DNA of 64,000 bases, from the NCBI GenBank assembly GCA_964419055.1, contig CAYQNU010000011.1, forward strand, positions 62,001 to 126,000. Reading direction: 5' to 3'. Both the position numbers and the translations under genes were made by a program. Below the pieces are notes generated by a model, which worked only from the letters and a program-made list of their open reading frames with translations, ran no database searches and was not told the origin of the DNA. The DNA comes from CAYQNU01 sp964419055. Its GTDB lineage: Bacteria; Bacteroidota; Bacteroidia; Flavobacteriales_D; Parvicellaceae. Below are positions 7,682 through 16,618 of this stretch, piece by piece; within the stretch, counting starts at the first letter, position 1, and every line of letters begins with the position of its first letter.

Positions 7682-10225
7682 TTATTTCGTTTTCACCATT
7701 TTTTTAGTGGTAATAACTTGACCATCTGCAACTAAAGTATACGTGTAAACGCCTGTACTTAAATCATTAGCAAATACAGTTAAACGACCATCACCCATTT
7801 CTTCAATATCTACAGTGTTTATTATTTGCCCTGTTTGATTGTAGAAAATAATTTGTGCTTGTTTTACCGCTTCTGGAATGAAATATTCAATTACTGTTTG
7901 CTCAGCAAATGGATTCGGTACATTTTGACCCAAAACAATACTTTGAGAATTGTTCAATTGAACTTTCAATTCTTTAATGATGTTTTGTTGCGTTTGCTCA
8001 TCATTTTGTTGAATAGATGAATTGCTCAATTGACACAAGAAAGGTAATATTCCACTTAAGCAATTTTCAAGTGTTGTAAGACGTGTGTTCAAATCATTGA
8101 TTACTGAATCTTGTGTATTGATTACATGTTGTTGTTCTTTTATACCTTTTGTTAGAATAGCTATAAACGAATTATAGTTGACCCCTTTATATTCAAGTTC
8201 AGAAACCATTTCATTCCCTAAGCTATCATTTACAGGAGCTAAATGCCCATTTGTAATAAGTTCGGGAAGTATCGTTTCAATGTCTTGTGCAATAAAACCA
8301 TATTGTTGATTTTGATTAAAGTGTATTCGATTATCAAATGTGTTAGGGGTATAATAGTAAGATACAGGGTTCAGATTATTTATTATATCCATGGCATTTG
8401 TGATAGGATTAATATTAGATTTAAAAATGCTGTCAGAGACCAATATTACTGGATTGGCGACATAGGGGGTTCCAGTGATTATAGCATCACCATCTGAGTA
8501 AATGGCTGCAGTGGTAGGAAAGGCTGAACTAGAGCCACTGGTAATAGAAGCAATAGCATACACCCCGTATTTTCCGCCTCCAAAATTTCCACCTATTCCA
8601 TTACTGTGATTTGACTCTCCTCTTATGGCATTTTGGGTAGTCATGTTATTTCTTACATAAAACTTTGAATCTGAAAATACACCACAAAAAACATCTCCAA
8701 CATTAACACTTCCAGAACCTTGTGTAATGAAATTATAAGTATAATCACTCAAATCTATTCTGTAATCATCTGTCATAACAATAGGAGAAGCTGAGCAATA
8801 GTTCCCTACTGCATCATTGGGAACATAAATAACATTACCTAACGAATCTACTGCGAGTACTCCGACACCCGGATTTGACAAAGTCGGAGATATGGCTTTT
8901 AGGTTAGTAAATTGCAGTCCACTACTACCACCAGGTGTTGCTACTGAACCTTGACCAGGGTCATTTAAAGCAGCTGTAATAGTAACCCGATTTGTTAAAG
9001 GTGTGGCTAAATTAATTGCTGCACCTATACGTAACTTTCCGAATGCGTCCATCAGCATGTTCACATTACCGCCATTCTGCCAAGAAAAAGCATTTCGTTC
9101 GGAAATAGAATCAAGATCTGTTTCTAAAGGCACTAATGAATTAGCATTATATACCCAGTTTTTACCTACTATAAAGCGTTGCACAGGGACTAAATTTGCA
9201 GAAATATCTTGCGTTGTATGAATGGCTGCTATGGTTTGAAGACCCGACCAAGGTTGAGTTTGATCTACATTGCCAAATACAGTAGGTAGAAATCGATTAT
9301 CTGTTCCAGTGGCATTTAGCATTCCCATTCTACTGTTGTCAACATCGGTTGGTCTAAAACTTAAAAAGAGCTCCCCCGCATTTGTAGCTGCTGGAGTACG
9401 TCCATCTATATGAAAACTAACATTGGTATTGTTTAATCCTATATAACCGTTTGTATTATTTGCAAAAGATACTGCGCCTCCATGTTGAATCCTCATCCAT
9501 TCTTGTAAACCTGTTAAGTCTGTTGTAGGTAATTCCCAACGGATAGGTCTGTTTTCAAATTGAGTATGCAAAACATCTCTATTGGTATTACTAATACCTG
9601 TTCTGTAACCATCATTTCCAGTTGTTCCGGTAAGGGTGTTTTGAAACCTTATAGCGTTAAAACCTGAATTTGCATTTTCATATAAATGAAACCTATCTAA
9701 AGGAATGAATACAAATGGTAAATCATTACCTATTAAAAGTCAACCTGTAGTTTGGCCAACACCTCCATCATATAGTCTCATTCTCCCTAATAGTGTTCCC
9801 GGTGTTCCACCTCCTTGATTATACCATGAAAAGTTCTGATTTAGTTCATTGTTTATAAAAGATACATCCCCAGTGCTTCCTATTCCAATCTGAAAACCAT
9901 CATTTGCTCCATGACCTGTTCCATCTGTTGTAAACCTGAGGTTGTTAAATCCATCTGTTTGATATAAGTGAAGTCTAGATTGAGGAGCAAAACCATTAGG
10001 TAAAGCGTTTCCAAAAGCCACATTGCCTTGATTGCTTGCAGCGGTTCCTCCTGCCGTTATCATACGGTTAATATTATTACTCCGTAAGCGTACTTCAAAG
10101 TTGTTACTAAAACCTAAATAGTTGGGTTGCCCTCCGCCTTGAATATTTGTAGCCGTTGTGCTTTGAGCCATTCCATTGACGTTATACAATAAAATGCTCA
10201 ACCCTGTGATTATTATTTTTTTCAT
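7682..10225 (-). pseudogene. T9SS-secreted fibre-like protein with S74 chaperone domain, interrupted by one in-frame TGA
   Basis: From the ATG at 10225 to the stop at 7682 the same frame encodes 847 codons with a single internal stop, TGA at 9740-9742 (codon 162). Automated calling would split it into a 161-residue piece with the signal peptide and a 629-residue piece, but the bases between them read smoothly in frame (LDRFHLYENANSGFNAIRF), matching the preceding RLHLYQTDGFNNLRF unit, so it was one gene. Layout: Sec signal; repeated beta-rich units like those of phage tail fibres; a peptidase S74 / endosialidase intramolecular chaperone around codons 595-700 (KSNINPI..LNPVSYYY..YGFIAQDIETILPELI); a short coiled coil (INDLNTRLTTLENCL); and a T9SS type A sorting domain (GQNVPNPFAEQT...GVYTYTL...TTKKMVKTK). 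It could be a real recent nonsense mutation or a base-call error. Confidence 0.8.
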
Positions 10226-10238
10226 GTTTGTAAGGTAT

Positions 10239-11207
10239 TTACCTCAACAAGTGTATGTAACCTTTTTTTTGTTCTGTTTTTTGTAGCTCTACATTAAAAA
10301 AATCTATGGTGTAAAAATAGATACCTTCTGCACATTCTTTTCCTCTTTGAGTGCCATCCCAAGCTGTAATAGTCTCAGTAGATTCAAATACCTTATTTCC
10401 CCATCTGTTATAAATGAAAATTGTTTTGTCTCTAACCCCAATGTCCTGAGTAAAAAACACATCATTCTCTCCATCATTGTTGGGAGTAAAAATATTTGGT
10501 ATTATGATACTTGATTGTATACAAGAACTAGTTCCTATGTAGAAATTATCAATGTAATAATATGCAAATGAACCACCTATTGAATTAGATTGAATTTGGA
10601 CGACATTAGTTTGAGCATCATCATAAAAATTACCAATATAAAGGTATTTTTCTCCACCTTGAGCTACAAAAGAGCCTCCTATTTTGGTCCAACCGAGGTT
10701 ATCAGTGACTATTGACGTATGATTTCCATAAATGGGTATGCTGAGTAACGATTCTGTAGCAAAATTGGTAATAGAATCAATACTCAACCCTATACCAATA
10801 TTGTTAGAAGCAAAATCATTACTATCAAGTAAAGAAACATAGACAGACCAACAATAATCAATGCCTGGGTAAAGGGCTTCATTAAGTTGAATTGCTATGT
10901 ACTCTCGATAATTTGGATAATCTATGTAATTTGAATATAAAATTAATCCAACATAGGCATTACCCTCTTGTGCATATTGATAGCCCCAATCATTTGCAGG
11001 TACCCCACCACCATTATTAGCGCAAGCATTATAATAATCGGGGCTTGCTTGTGTAGGGTTAAACCAATGCTTCACAGCTTGAGGGTTATTTGTTCCAGCA
11101 GGGCAATAAACTGTATCCTCAAAACTTGGGTTAGGTACCAGATTTTGAGCATCAATACTCGAACCTAATAGGTATAGTAAGAAACAATATAAAAAGGGTT
11201 TATACAA
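10239..11207 (-). CDS. Secreted protein with T9SS type B (gliding-motility-associated) sorting domain
   Basis: 322 residues with a signal peptide (cleavage near SSIDAQN). The N-terminal half starts NLVPNPSFEDTVYCP and resembles the carbohydrate-binding-like modules seen in many Bacteroidota secreted proteins (cysteine-containing, jelly-roll type). The C-terminal ~90 residues form the type B sorting domain: IIPNIFTPNNDGENDVFF, IYNRWGNKVFES, AWDGTQRGKECAEGIYFYTI, GYIHLLR. It would be exported through Sec and the T9SS and displayed on or released from the surface. The start is TTG (11205-11207); a TAA two codons upstream leaves no earlier option. It precedes the interrupted S74 gene by 13 bases, so the two form an operon. 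Confidence 0.8.
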   Translation of the reverse strand: MYKPFLYCFLLYLLGSSIDAQNLVPNPSFEDTVYCPAGTNNPQAVKHWFNPTQASPDYYNACANNGGGVPANDWGYQYAQEGNAYVGLILYSNYIDYPNYREYIAIQLNEALYPGIDYCWSVYVSLLDSNDFASNNIGIGLSIDSITNFATESLLSIPIYGNHTSIVTDNLGWTKIGGSFVAQGGEKYLYIGNFYDDAQTNVVQIQSNSIGGSFAYYYIDNFYIGTSSCIQSSIIIPNIFTPNNDGENDVFFTQDIGVRDKTIFIYNRWGNKVFESTETITAWDGTQRGKECAEGIYFYTIDFFNVELQKTEQKKGYIHLLR

Positions 11208-11747
11208 TTGTTAAGATTAGTTATTAAAAATTTATTTTATTCTTTCTCATTTTTATTGACTCAAAATAAGTAAAAAAGTTGCTTTGTAGTATCGCCTTGC
11301 AATAATAAAAGCATTTTAGGGGTTAAATTTTTTTAATTTTTATCTTAAAATGGTTTTGTTAAATTTAAAAAGAAATTAGTTGAATATATTTAGAGTTAAA
11401 TTCTAAAAATAAAGAGAATTTAGGTTGGTTTTACATTTATTTTGCAACATGGGTTAGAATTCACCCTAAAATAGGTTAGAATTCACCCATGTTTTTAACA
11501 CATTTTTTTGAGTTTTCTGAAATTTTCTTATTGAAACTTACTAAATTAAATTTTCTACAAAAGATTAACGAATATCATCTTTTGTAAATTGATGTAGATG
11601 CTTAATAAGTTGGATAGAACTTTGTAAGGTAAAAAAACAGTTTTTAAAATCTCAAAGTCAATTTGGAACAATAACAATAAAAGCTAATAAAGACTTATTA
11701 TTTCTCAATTTGAAATATCTATCTTCTAATTAAATTAAAGGTATAAA
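11208..11747. other. 540-base non-coding gap upstream of a T9SS operon
   Basis: Very AT-rich, with no credible ORF on either strand. The only structure I see is the paired repeat at 11446-11493 listed separately. It probably contains the promoter of the T9SS cargo operon read to the left, but I find no exact TAnnTTTG box near 11207. Confidence 0.6.
11446..11493. repeat. Two direct copies of GGTTAGAATTCACCC inside an inverted AACATGGG/CCCATGTT frame
   Basis: GGTTAGAATTCACCC occurs at 11452-11466 and again at 11474-11488, 22 bases apart start to start. Each copy is an imperfect palindrome around GAATTC. The ends AACATGGG (11446-11453) and CCCATGTT (11486-11493) are inverted. A dimeric protein-binding site is plausible; function unknown. 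Confidence 0.6.
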
Positions 11748-13832
11748 CTAAAACAAGGTTCCTTGAATGGGTTCGTTATTTTTTACATTCGTAGCTTCTT
11801 GAGCTTTACTCTCAATTATTGAATCGCTGGAAATCATGTTCAAAAATTCTGCTTCACTGATCATAGTAATATTCAATGATTGTGCTTTTTCGAGTTTTGA
11901 AGGTCCCATGTTTTCTCCTCTAAGTAAAAAATCCGTTTTAGATGATATAGAAGAGGATACTTTACCCCCATTTTCTTCTATCATAATTTTTAGCTGATCT
12001 CTTTCTAAGTTGAAAACACCACTAATAACAAAACTTTTACCGGCTAATACATTGGAGTTTTGAGACAAATCTTCGCTTAAACTCATTTGAATTCCTGCCA
12101 TTTTTAAGCGTTCTATAATAGATGTGTTGTAGGGGTCAGAAAAGAAATCCAGTAGACTTTCTGCTATTCGTTCTCCAATTTCATCAACGGCTATAAGTTC
12201 CTCAAAAGTGGCTTGTTGAATGGCATCTATCGATCTAAAATGTTTGCTCAATTTTTTGGCAACAGTTTCACCCACATAACGTATTCCTAGGGCAAACAAA
12301 ACTTTATCAAACGATACCGTTTTTGATAATTCCAATCCATCTAATAATTTCGTTGCTGATTTTTCGGCCATACGTTCCAAAGGAAGTATTTGTTCCTTTG
12401 TTAAATCATATAAATCGGCAATAGTTGTGATGAGTTTTGCTTCGAAAAGCTGTACAACTGTTTCAGCCCCTAATCCATCAATATTCATCATTTTCCTCCC
12501 AATAAAATGTTCAATTTTTCCTTTTAATTGAGGAGGACAGCCTTTATCGTTTGGGCAAAAATGTTGGGCTTCGCTTTCCTTTCTAACCAAAGGAGTTTGA
12601 CATTCAGGACATAGAGTAGGGAAGGTAACTTTTTTTGATTCGGTAGTTCTTTTGGAGAGTTCTACTCCTACAATTTTAGGAATGATTTCACCACCTTTTT
12701 CAACAAAAACATAGTCATTGACACGAATATCTAATTTTTCTATTTGATCAGAATTATGCAAACTCGCTCTTTTCACAGTGGTTCCTCCCAATTGAACAGG
12801 ATCAAGATTGGCAACAGGTGTTATTGCTCCAGTTCTTCCAACTTGATAATCAATTGATTGCAATAAAGTGCAAGCTTGTTCGGTTTTAAATTTATAAGCT
12901 ATTGCCCAACGCGGTGATTTGGCAGTAAAACCTAATTCTTGTTGGTATTGATATTCATTAACTTTAATGACAATGCCGTCAATATCAAAAGGTAATTCTT
13001 TTCGGTGGATATCCCAATAATCAATAAAATCCATTACCCCTTGAAGAGAGTCGGTTTTTGCAATATATTTGCTTTTTTCTGATGGGACTTTAAATCCCCA
13101 ATTGTGAGCATGATTTAAGCTTTCTAAATGGCTAGTAAAAGGTAATTTTTCAGCATATAATTGATATAAAAAACAATCTAAACCTCTTTTAGCAACAATG
13201 GAAGAATCTTGCATTTTCAATGTTCCAGAGGCTGTGTTTCTTGGATTAGCAAACAACGGTTCACCATTTTGCTCGCGTTCTTCATTCAATTTTTTAAAGG
13301 CATCTAACGGGAAAATGATTTCACCTCTTATGTCAAAATCTAGAGGGTAGTTCCCTTTTAATGAAAGAGGTATTGAACGAATAGTTTTAACATTTGCAGT
13401 TACTTCTTCACCTTCTTCTCCGTTTCCTCGTGTAACTGCTTTTATTAATTGACCATTTTGATAGGTTATACTTATGGCCACACCATCGTATTTGAGTTCA
13501 CAAGTGTAATGAAGCTCTGCACCAATAGATTTTTCAATTCTTTGTATGAATTCTTCAATTTCTTCCCTAGAGTAACTGTTGCTTAATGAAAGCATTGGGA
13601 AGCGATGTTTTACAGTTTCGAAATTTTTGGTAATGTCTCCTCCAACACGTTTAGTTGGTGAATGTTCTGAGGCAAATTCGGGGTATTGTTCCTCTAATGA
13701 TTGTAATTCTTTCAGGGCAACATCAAATTGATAATCGCTCACTGTTGGTTCACTTAACACATAATACTCATAATTCCATTGATGAAGTTGTTCACTTAAA
13801 TCAGTTATTTTTTTTTGTATCGAAGAAGTCAT
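11748..13832 (-). CDS. ligA: NAD-dependent DNA ligase LigA
   Basis: 694 residues, typical length. Order of domains: Ia (HQWNYEYYVLSEPTVSDYQFD), adenylation domain with active-site Lys114 in LKYDG, OB fold, four-cysteine zinc finger (CPECQTPLV...HFCPNDKGCP), helix-hairpin-helix repeats, and a C-terminal BRCT domain (LAGKSFVISGVFNLERDQLKIMIEENGGKVSSSIS). It seals nicks in replication and repair using NAD+. A short tail after BRCT is extra and unremarkable. It follows a lipoprotein gene on the same strand with a 32-base gap and may be co-transcribed with it. Confidence 0.97.
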   Translation of the reverse strand: MTSSIQKKITDLSEQLHQWNYEYYVLSEPTVSDYQFDVALKELQSLEEQYPEFASEHSPTKRVGGDITKNFETVKHRFPMLSLSNSYSREEIEEFIQRIEKSIGAELHYTCELKYDGVAISITYQNGQLIKAVTRGNGEEGEEVTANVKTIRSIPLSLKGNYPLDFDIRGEIIFPLDAFKKLNEEREQNGEPLFANPRNTASGTLKMQDSSIVAKRGLDCFLYQLYAEKLPFTSHLESLNHAHNWGFKVPSEKSKYIAKTDSLQGVMDFIDYWDIHRKELPFDIDGIVIKVNEYQYQQELGFTAKSPRWAIAYKFKTEQACTLLQSIDYQVGRTGAITPVANLDPVQLGGTTVKRASLHNSDQIEKLDIRVNDYVFVEKGGEIIPKIVGVELSKRTTESKKVTFPTLCPECQTPLVRKESEAQHFCPNDKGCPPQLKGKIEHFIGRKMMNIDGLGAETVVQLFEAKLITTIADLYDLTKEQILPLERMAEKSATKLLDGLELSKTVSFDKVLFALGIRYVGETVAKKLSKHFRSIDAIQQATFEELIAVDEIGERIAESLLDFFSDPYNTSIIERLKMAGIQMSLSEDLSQNSNVLAGKSFVISGVFNLERDQLKIMIEENGGKVSSSISSKTDFLLRGENMGPSKLEKAQSLNITMISEAEFLNMISSDSIIESKAQEATNVKNNEPIQGTLF

Positions 13833-13864
13833 GGCTTATAAATAATAATCAAATACGTTAAACA

Positions 13865-14509
13865 TTAAATGGTCCATTCATCGTGTGTTATGGCAACTAA
13901 AAATAGGCTTCCATCAATTTCATCAAAAACCAAACGAATGGAACGCCAATCCATTCCTTCAAATTTTGGATCAAATCCACTAAAATGAAATTCGATAAAA
14001 TGAGCTGTAGGAAAAACTTCCTTCAAATTATCTAAAGAATTACCACTCCCAAGGCGAATGTCTACTTCAAATAAAGGAGCGTTTCGATAATCTTGATCAT
14101 ATACAAATCTGGTTAGGTAATCATTAATCGATAAGTCAATGGGTTCGCCACTTCCGTCATATTCACCCCAAATTATAGTTTTTTGCGATTGTTGAAGTGC
14201 TGTCAAATCTGATTCAGTGAACGTTTTTGCCGTCTCAATATTGATAAAGGCATAAGGTGAAAATAATATACCTTTTTGAGGATGAGCATAATAAAATAGT
14301 TTCGAAAAATCCACTGGATCCAAAGTTTGTAAAACTTCCAATCCTTTTTTTAATAAGACATCATTTAAGTCTTCTTTAAGCGGTGTTTCTATTGATAGAC
14401 TATCAACTGGTGTTTTTAGTTCATTTTTGGTGTCATTTGACTCCTCGGTAGTACACGAAAGTATCAAGATAAAACAACTCGATAAAAGGGGAATTAGTTT
14501 TTTTTTCAT
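13865..14509 (-). CDS. Lipoprotein of unknown function
   Basis: 214 residues from the ATG at 14507-14509 (MKKKLIPLL); an ATG-less extension to 14560 is possible in frame but adds residues before the signal peptide, so I reject it. The lipobox is LILSC, followed by a Thr/Glu/Asp-rich linker (TTEESNDTKNELKTP). The mature domain contains DPVDFSKLFYYAHPQKGILFSPYAFI, WGEYDGSGEPIDLSINDYLTRFVYDQDY and MDWRSIRLVFDEIDGSLFLVAITHDEWTI, which resemble secreted SH3/NTF2-like beta-rich proteins of Bacteroidota, but I do not recognise a named family. It is upstream of ligA and downstream of a terminator at 14564, so it starts a transcription unit. Confidence 0.65.
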   Translation of the reverse strand: MKKKLIPLLSSCFILILSCTTEESNDTKNELKTPVDSLSIETPLKEDLNDVLLKKGLEVLQTLDPVDFSKLFYYAHPQKGILFSPYAFINIETAKTFTESDLTALQQSQKTIIWGEYDGSGEPIDLSINDYLTRFVYDQDYRNAPLFEVDIRLGSGNSLDNLKEVFPTAHFIEFHFSGFDPKFEGMDWRSIRLVFDEIDGSLFLVAITHDEWTI

Positions 14510-14563
14510 ATGGCTCAAAATTAATAATAATCGATGAGTTGAATTCAAAATATATAACAAAAA

Positions 14564-14592
14564 AAAGTCCTGACAAATACTGTCAGGACTTT
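14564..14592 (-). terminator. Rho-independent terminator
   Basis: Perfect 12-base stem AAAGTCCTGACA / TGTCAGGACTTT with a 5-base loop; the A-run at 14558-14566 gives the T-run on the minus strand. It ends the T9SS gene at 14617-16512. Confidence 0.9.
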
Positions 14593-14616
14593 AAATGTAA
14601 AAACTATTTTAATGGA

Positions 14617-16512
14617 TTATTTTTGAATAACCATTCTGTTTGTTAATTGATTTTGACCTACAGTCAGTGTGTAAAAATAAACTCCTGAATTGTAGTTGTT
14701 AGCATTCAATTCTAATGTATGAGCACCAGCTGTTAAATTACCCATTTGGATAGTTTCAACTAATTTACCAGCTAAATCGGTAATTGTGAACGTAACATTA
14801 GCACTTGCAGGAATTTCAAAGTTGATTTTTGAATCAGCATTAAATGGGTTAGGAGCATTTTGTCCTAATTTAATTCCGTTTAATTCTTTTTCAGAAATAC
14901 CAGCAGCAATCCAAAGGTTTTGGTCAAAGTTAGCTCTTACACAAGGGTTAACTGGATTAGCTAAACCAAATAAAGTACCTGAACCATCAAAACCTACTAC
15001 AGAACCATCAACAGCTGCACCAGCAGAAGCAATTGGTAATTCAGAACCATAGTGACCAGCAACGATTAGAATGTCGTCACCAGGAGCAACAGTAAGAGGA
15101 GAAACGAAAGGCAAATACAATAATGTGTTTGTTTGTGCAGCACCTGTAATGGTTACATCTTCAGTCCCTGATTGAAAAATATAATCAGTACCATCAAATT
15201 TGTAAATTTCAGCATATAATAATCCACCACCACTAGGAATTGTTCCTCTTAGAATAACTTGAGCACCGTAGATTGTACCAGCACCCATTATCTCATAAAT
15301 TCCACCAATTTTGAATGGTTGACCTGCATTACTTGAAAAGTTAGTGATTGATCCAGTAGCACCATTTCCTGTTAAACCAGCTTCATCACGAGCGTATACG
15401 TGTTGTGCTACGCTAAATGTTCTAGTACCAGCATTATCAGTAGGATTTTCGTCAACAGCTGTAGCTGAAGCAGCGTAATTTGCAGTAAAAGTTGCAGTAG
15501 CAGCAGCAGGAGTAAAAGTAGTTGTTGCAACCAAACTATCTGTTCCACCTACAGGTAATGTAACAACATTTGAAGTGTACGTGTTTGCACCTACAACAAC
15601 ATCCAATTTAGTTCCTGGTTGAGCTGAAGCACCATTATTAATTACTTTTCCTGTGAAGGTAATAGGAGCAACTTGTGAGAAAGCTGTAATAGGATAAGGG
15701 AATCCAAAAGTTCCAGCAGAATAGAATGGAGTAGACAAAGTAACATCGTTATCAGCATTTGTGATAATAGCTACGTCATCAATAAACCAACCGTAAGTTA
15801 CCCATACATTAGGGTTTGTAGCTGATGAAGGGAAAGCAGTTGTCCAGCTAAAACGAATCCAAACTGAAGTAGCATTTCCAGCTATGTAAGGAGCAATGTT
15901 AATTACTTCTGTTGTAGGGTTAGTATAAGCAGCACCTCCACTTGCAGATAAAACTGGTTTGTCAGAGTTATCGTCCACTAAAGTCCAAGTAGTACCGTTT
16001 GTACTGATGTATACTTCTTGCGCATCGTTAAAACGAGCACCAAACTGCATATATCTTAATGAAACTTGATCGGTATTGTTTGAATTCAATGGTGCATTGG
16101 TAATGTCAATAGCAGATGTAGTTGTCATTGTATAGGTAACATTCAATGCCTGAGTAGCAGGATTTGCTGTAGGGTTACCGTTATTTAATTCAGCATAAGC
16201 ACCATCTGAAACAGAATTAACAGTTGTTGTTGCCCACCAGCTATTTTCAGCTCCAGTTCCAATTCTCCAACCAAAAGCATTTCCTGTTTGACCACTGTTA
16301 TTTATAGTCCAATCAGTAGCAGTGCTGAAATCATTGCTCCAAAGTACTACACCACCAACTTTCTCAGAACCCATAGCTTGTTGAGTTGGTTTTTCAGTAT
16401 TTGATTTTGAGAAATTTGAAAAAGGCGCTGCCTCTTGATTCACAAGAGAACGTTGCGCAATAGCAGACGATGTGACTGCTAAAATGGTTAAACTTAAGTA
16501 GATTTTTTTCAT
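14617..16512 (-). CDS. Secreted T9SS type A sorting-domain protein
   Basis: 631 residues from MKKIYLSLT (ATG at 16510-16512). Signal peptide ends near SSAIAQ. The first ~250 mature residues hold a choice-of-anchor/MAM-like jelly roll (GGVVLWSNDFSTATDWTINN, FGWRIGTGAENSWWA, VSLRYMQFGARFNDAQEVYIS, TYGWFIDDVAII), followed by a CARDB-like segment (TGKVINNGASAQPGTKLDVVV), a further beta domain, and the C-terminal sorting signal (LGQNAPNPFNADSKINFEI ... YNSGVYFYTLTVGQNQLTNRMVIQK). No catalytic domain is evident, so a structural or adhesive role is likely. Monocistronic: terminator right after the stop and about 100 bases to recQ upstream. Codon-level base composition is less AT-rich than neighbours, as is common for abundant secreted proteins. 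Confidence 0.85.
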   Translation of the reverse strand: MKKIYLSLTILAVTSSAIAQRSLVNQEAAPFSNFSKSNTEKPTQQAMGSEKVGGVVLWSNDFSTATDWTINNSGQTGNAFGWRIGTGAENSWWATTTVNSVSDGAYAELNNGNPTANPATQALNVTYTMTTTSAIDITNAPLNSNNTDQVSLRYMQFGARFNDAQEVYISTNGTTWTLVDDNSDKPVLSASGGAAYTNPTTEVINIAPYIAGNATSVWIRFSWTTAFPSSATNPNVWVTYGWFIDDVAIITNADNDVTLSTPFYSAGTFGFPYPITAFSQVAPITFTGKVINNGASAQPGTKLDVVVGANTYTSNVVTLPVGGTDSLVATTTFTPAAATATFTANYAASATAVDENPTDNAGTRTFSVAQHVYARDEAGLTGNGATGSITNFSSNAGQPFKIGGIYEIMGAGTIYGAQVILRGTIPSGGGLLYAEIYKFDGTDYIFQSGTEDVTITGAAQTNTLLYLPFVSPLTVAPGDDILIVAGHYGSELPIASAGAAVDGSVVGFDGSGTLFGLANPVNPCVRANFDQNLWIAAGISEKELNGIKLGQNAPNPFNADSKINFEIPASANVTFTITDLAGKLVETIQMGNLTAGAHTLELNANNYNSGVYFYTLTVGQNQLTNRMVIQK

Positions 16513-16618
16513 AATTGTATTTTGTGATTTTAGATAATAATTCAAATTAAATTAAAAGGTTGCTTTTACACAACAATTTTTTAGACTAATGGTAAATTGA
16601 CGTTTTGAAAGGAAAGGA

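Noticed and set aside
9740..9742. TGA recoded as Trp or selenocysteine, since two genes contain internal TGA codons
   Set aside because: TGA clearly terminates several intact genes here, including those with ATGA overlaps (dabA at 37253-37255, the methyltransferase at 3848-3850), and no SECIS-like hairpin is evident; nonsense mutation or sequence error is simpler.
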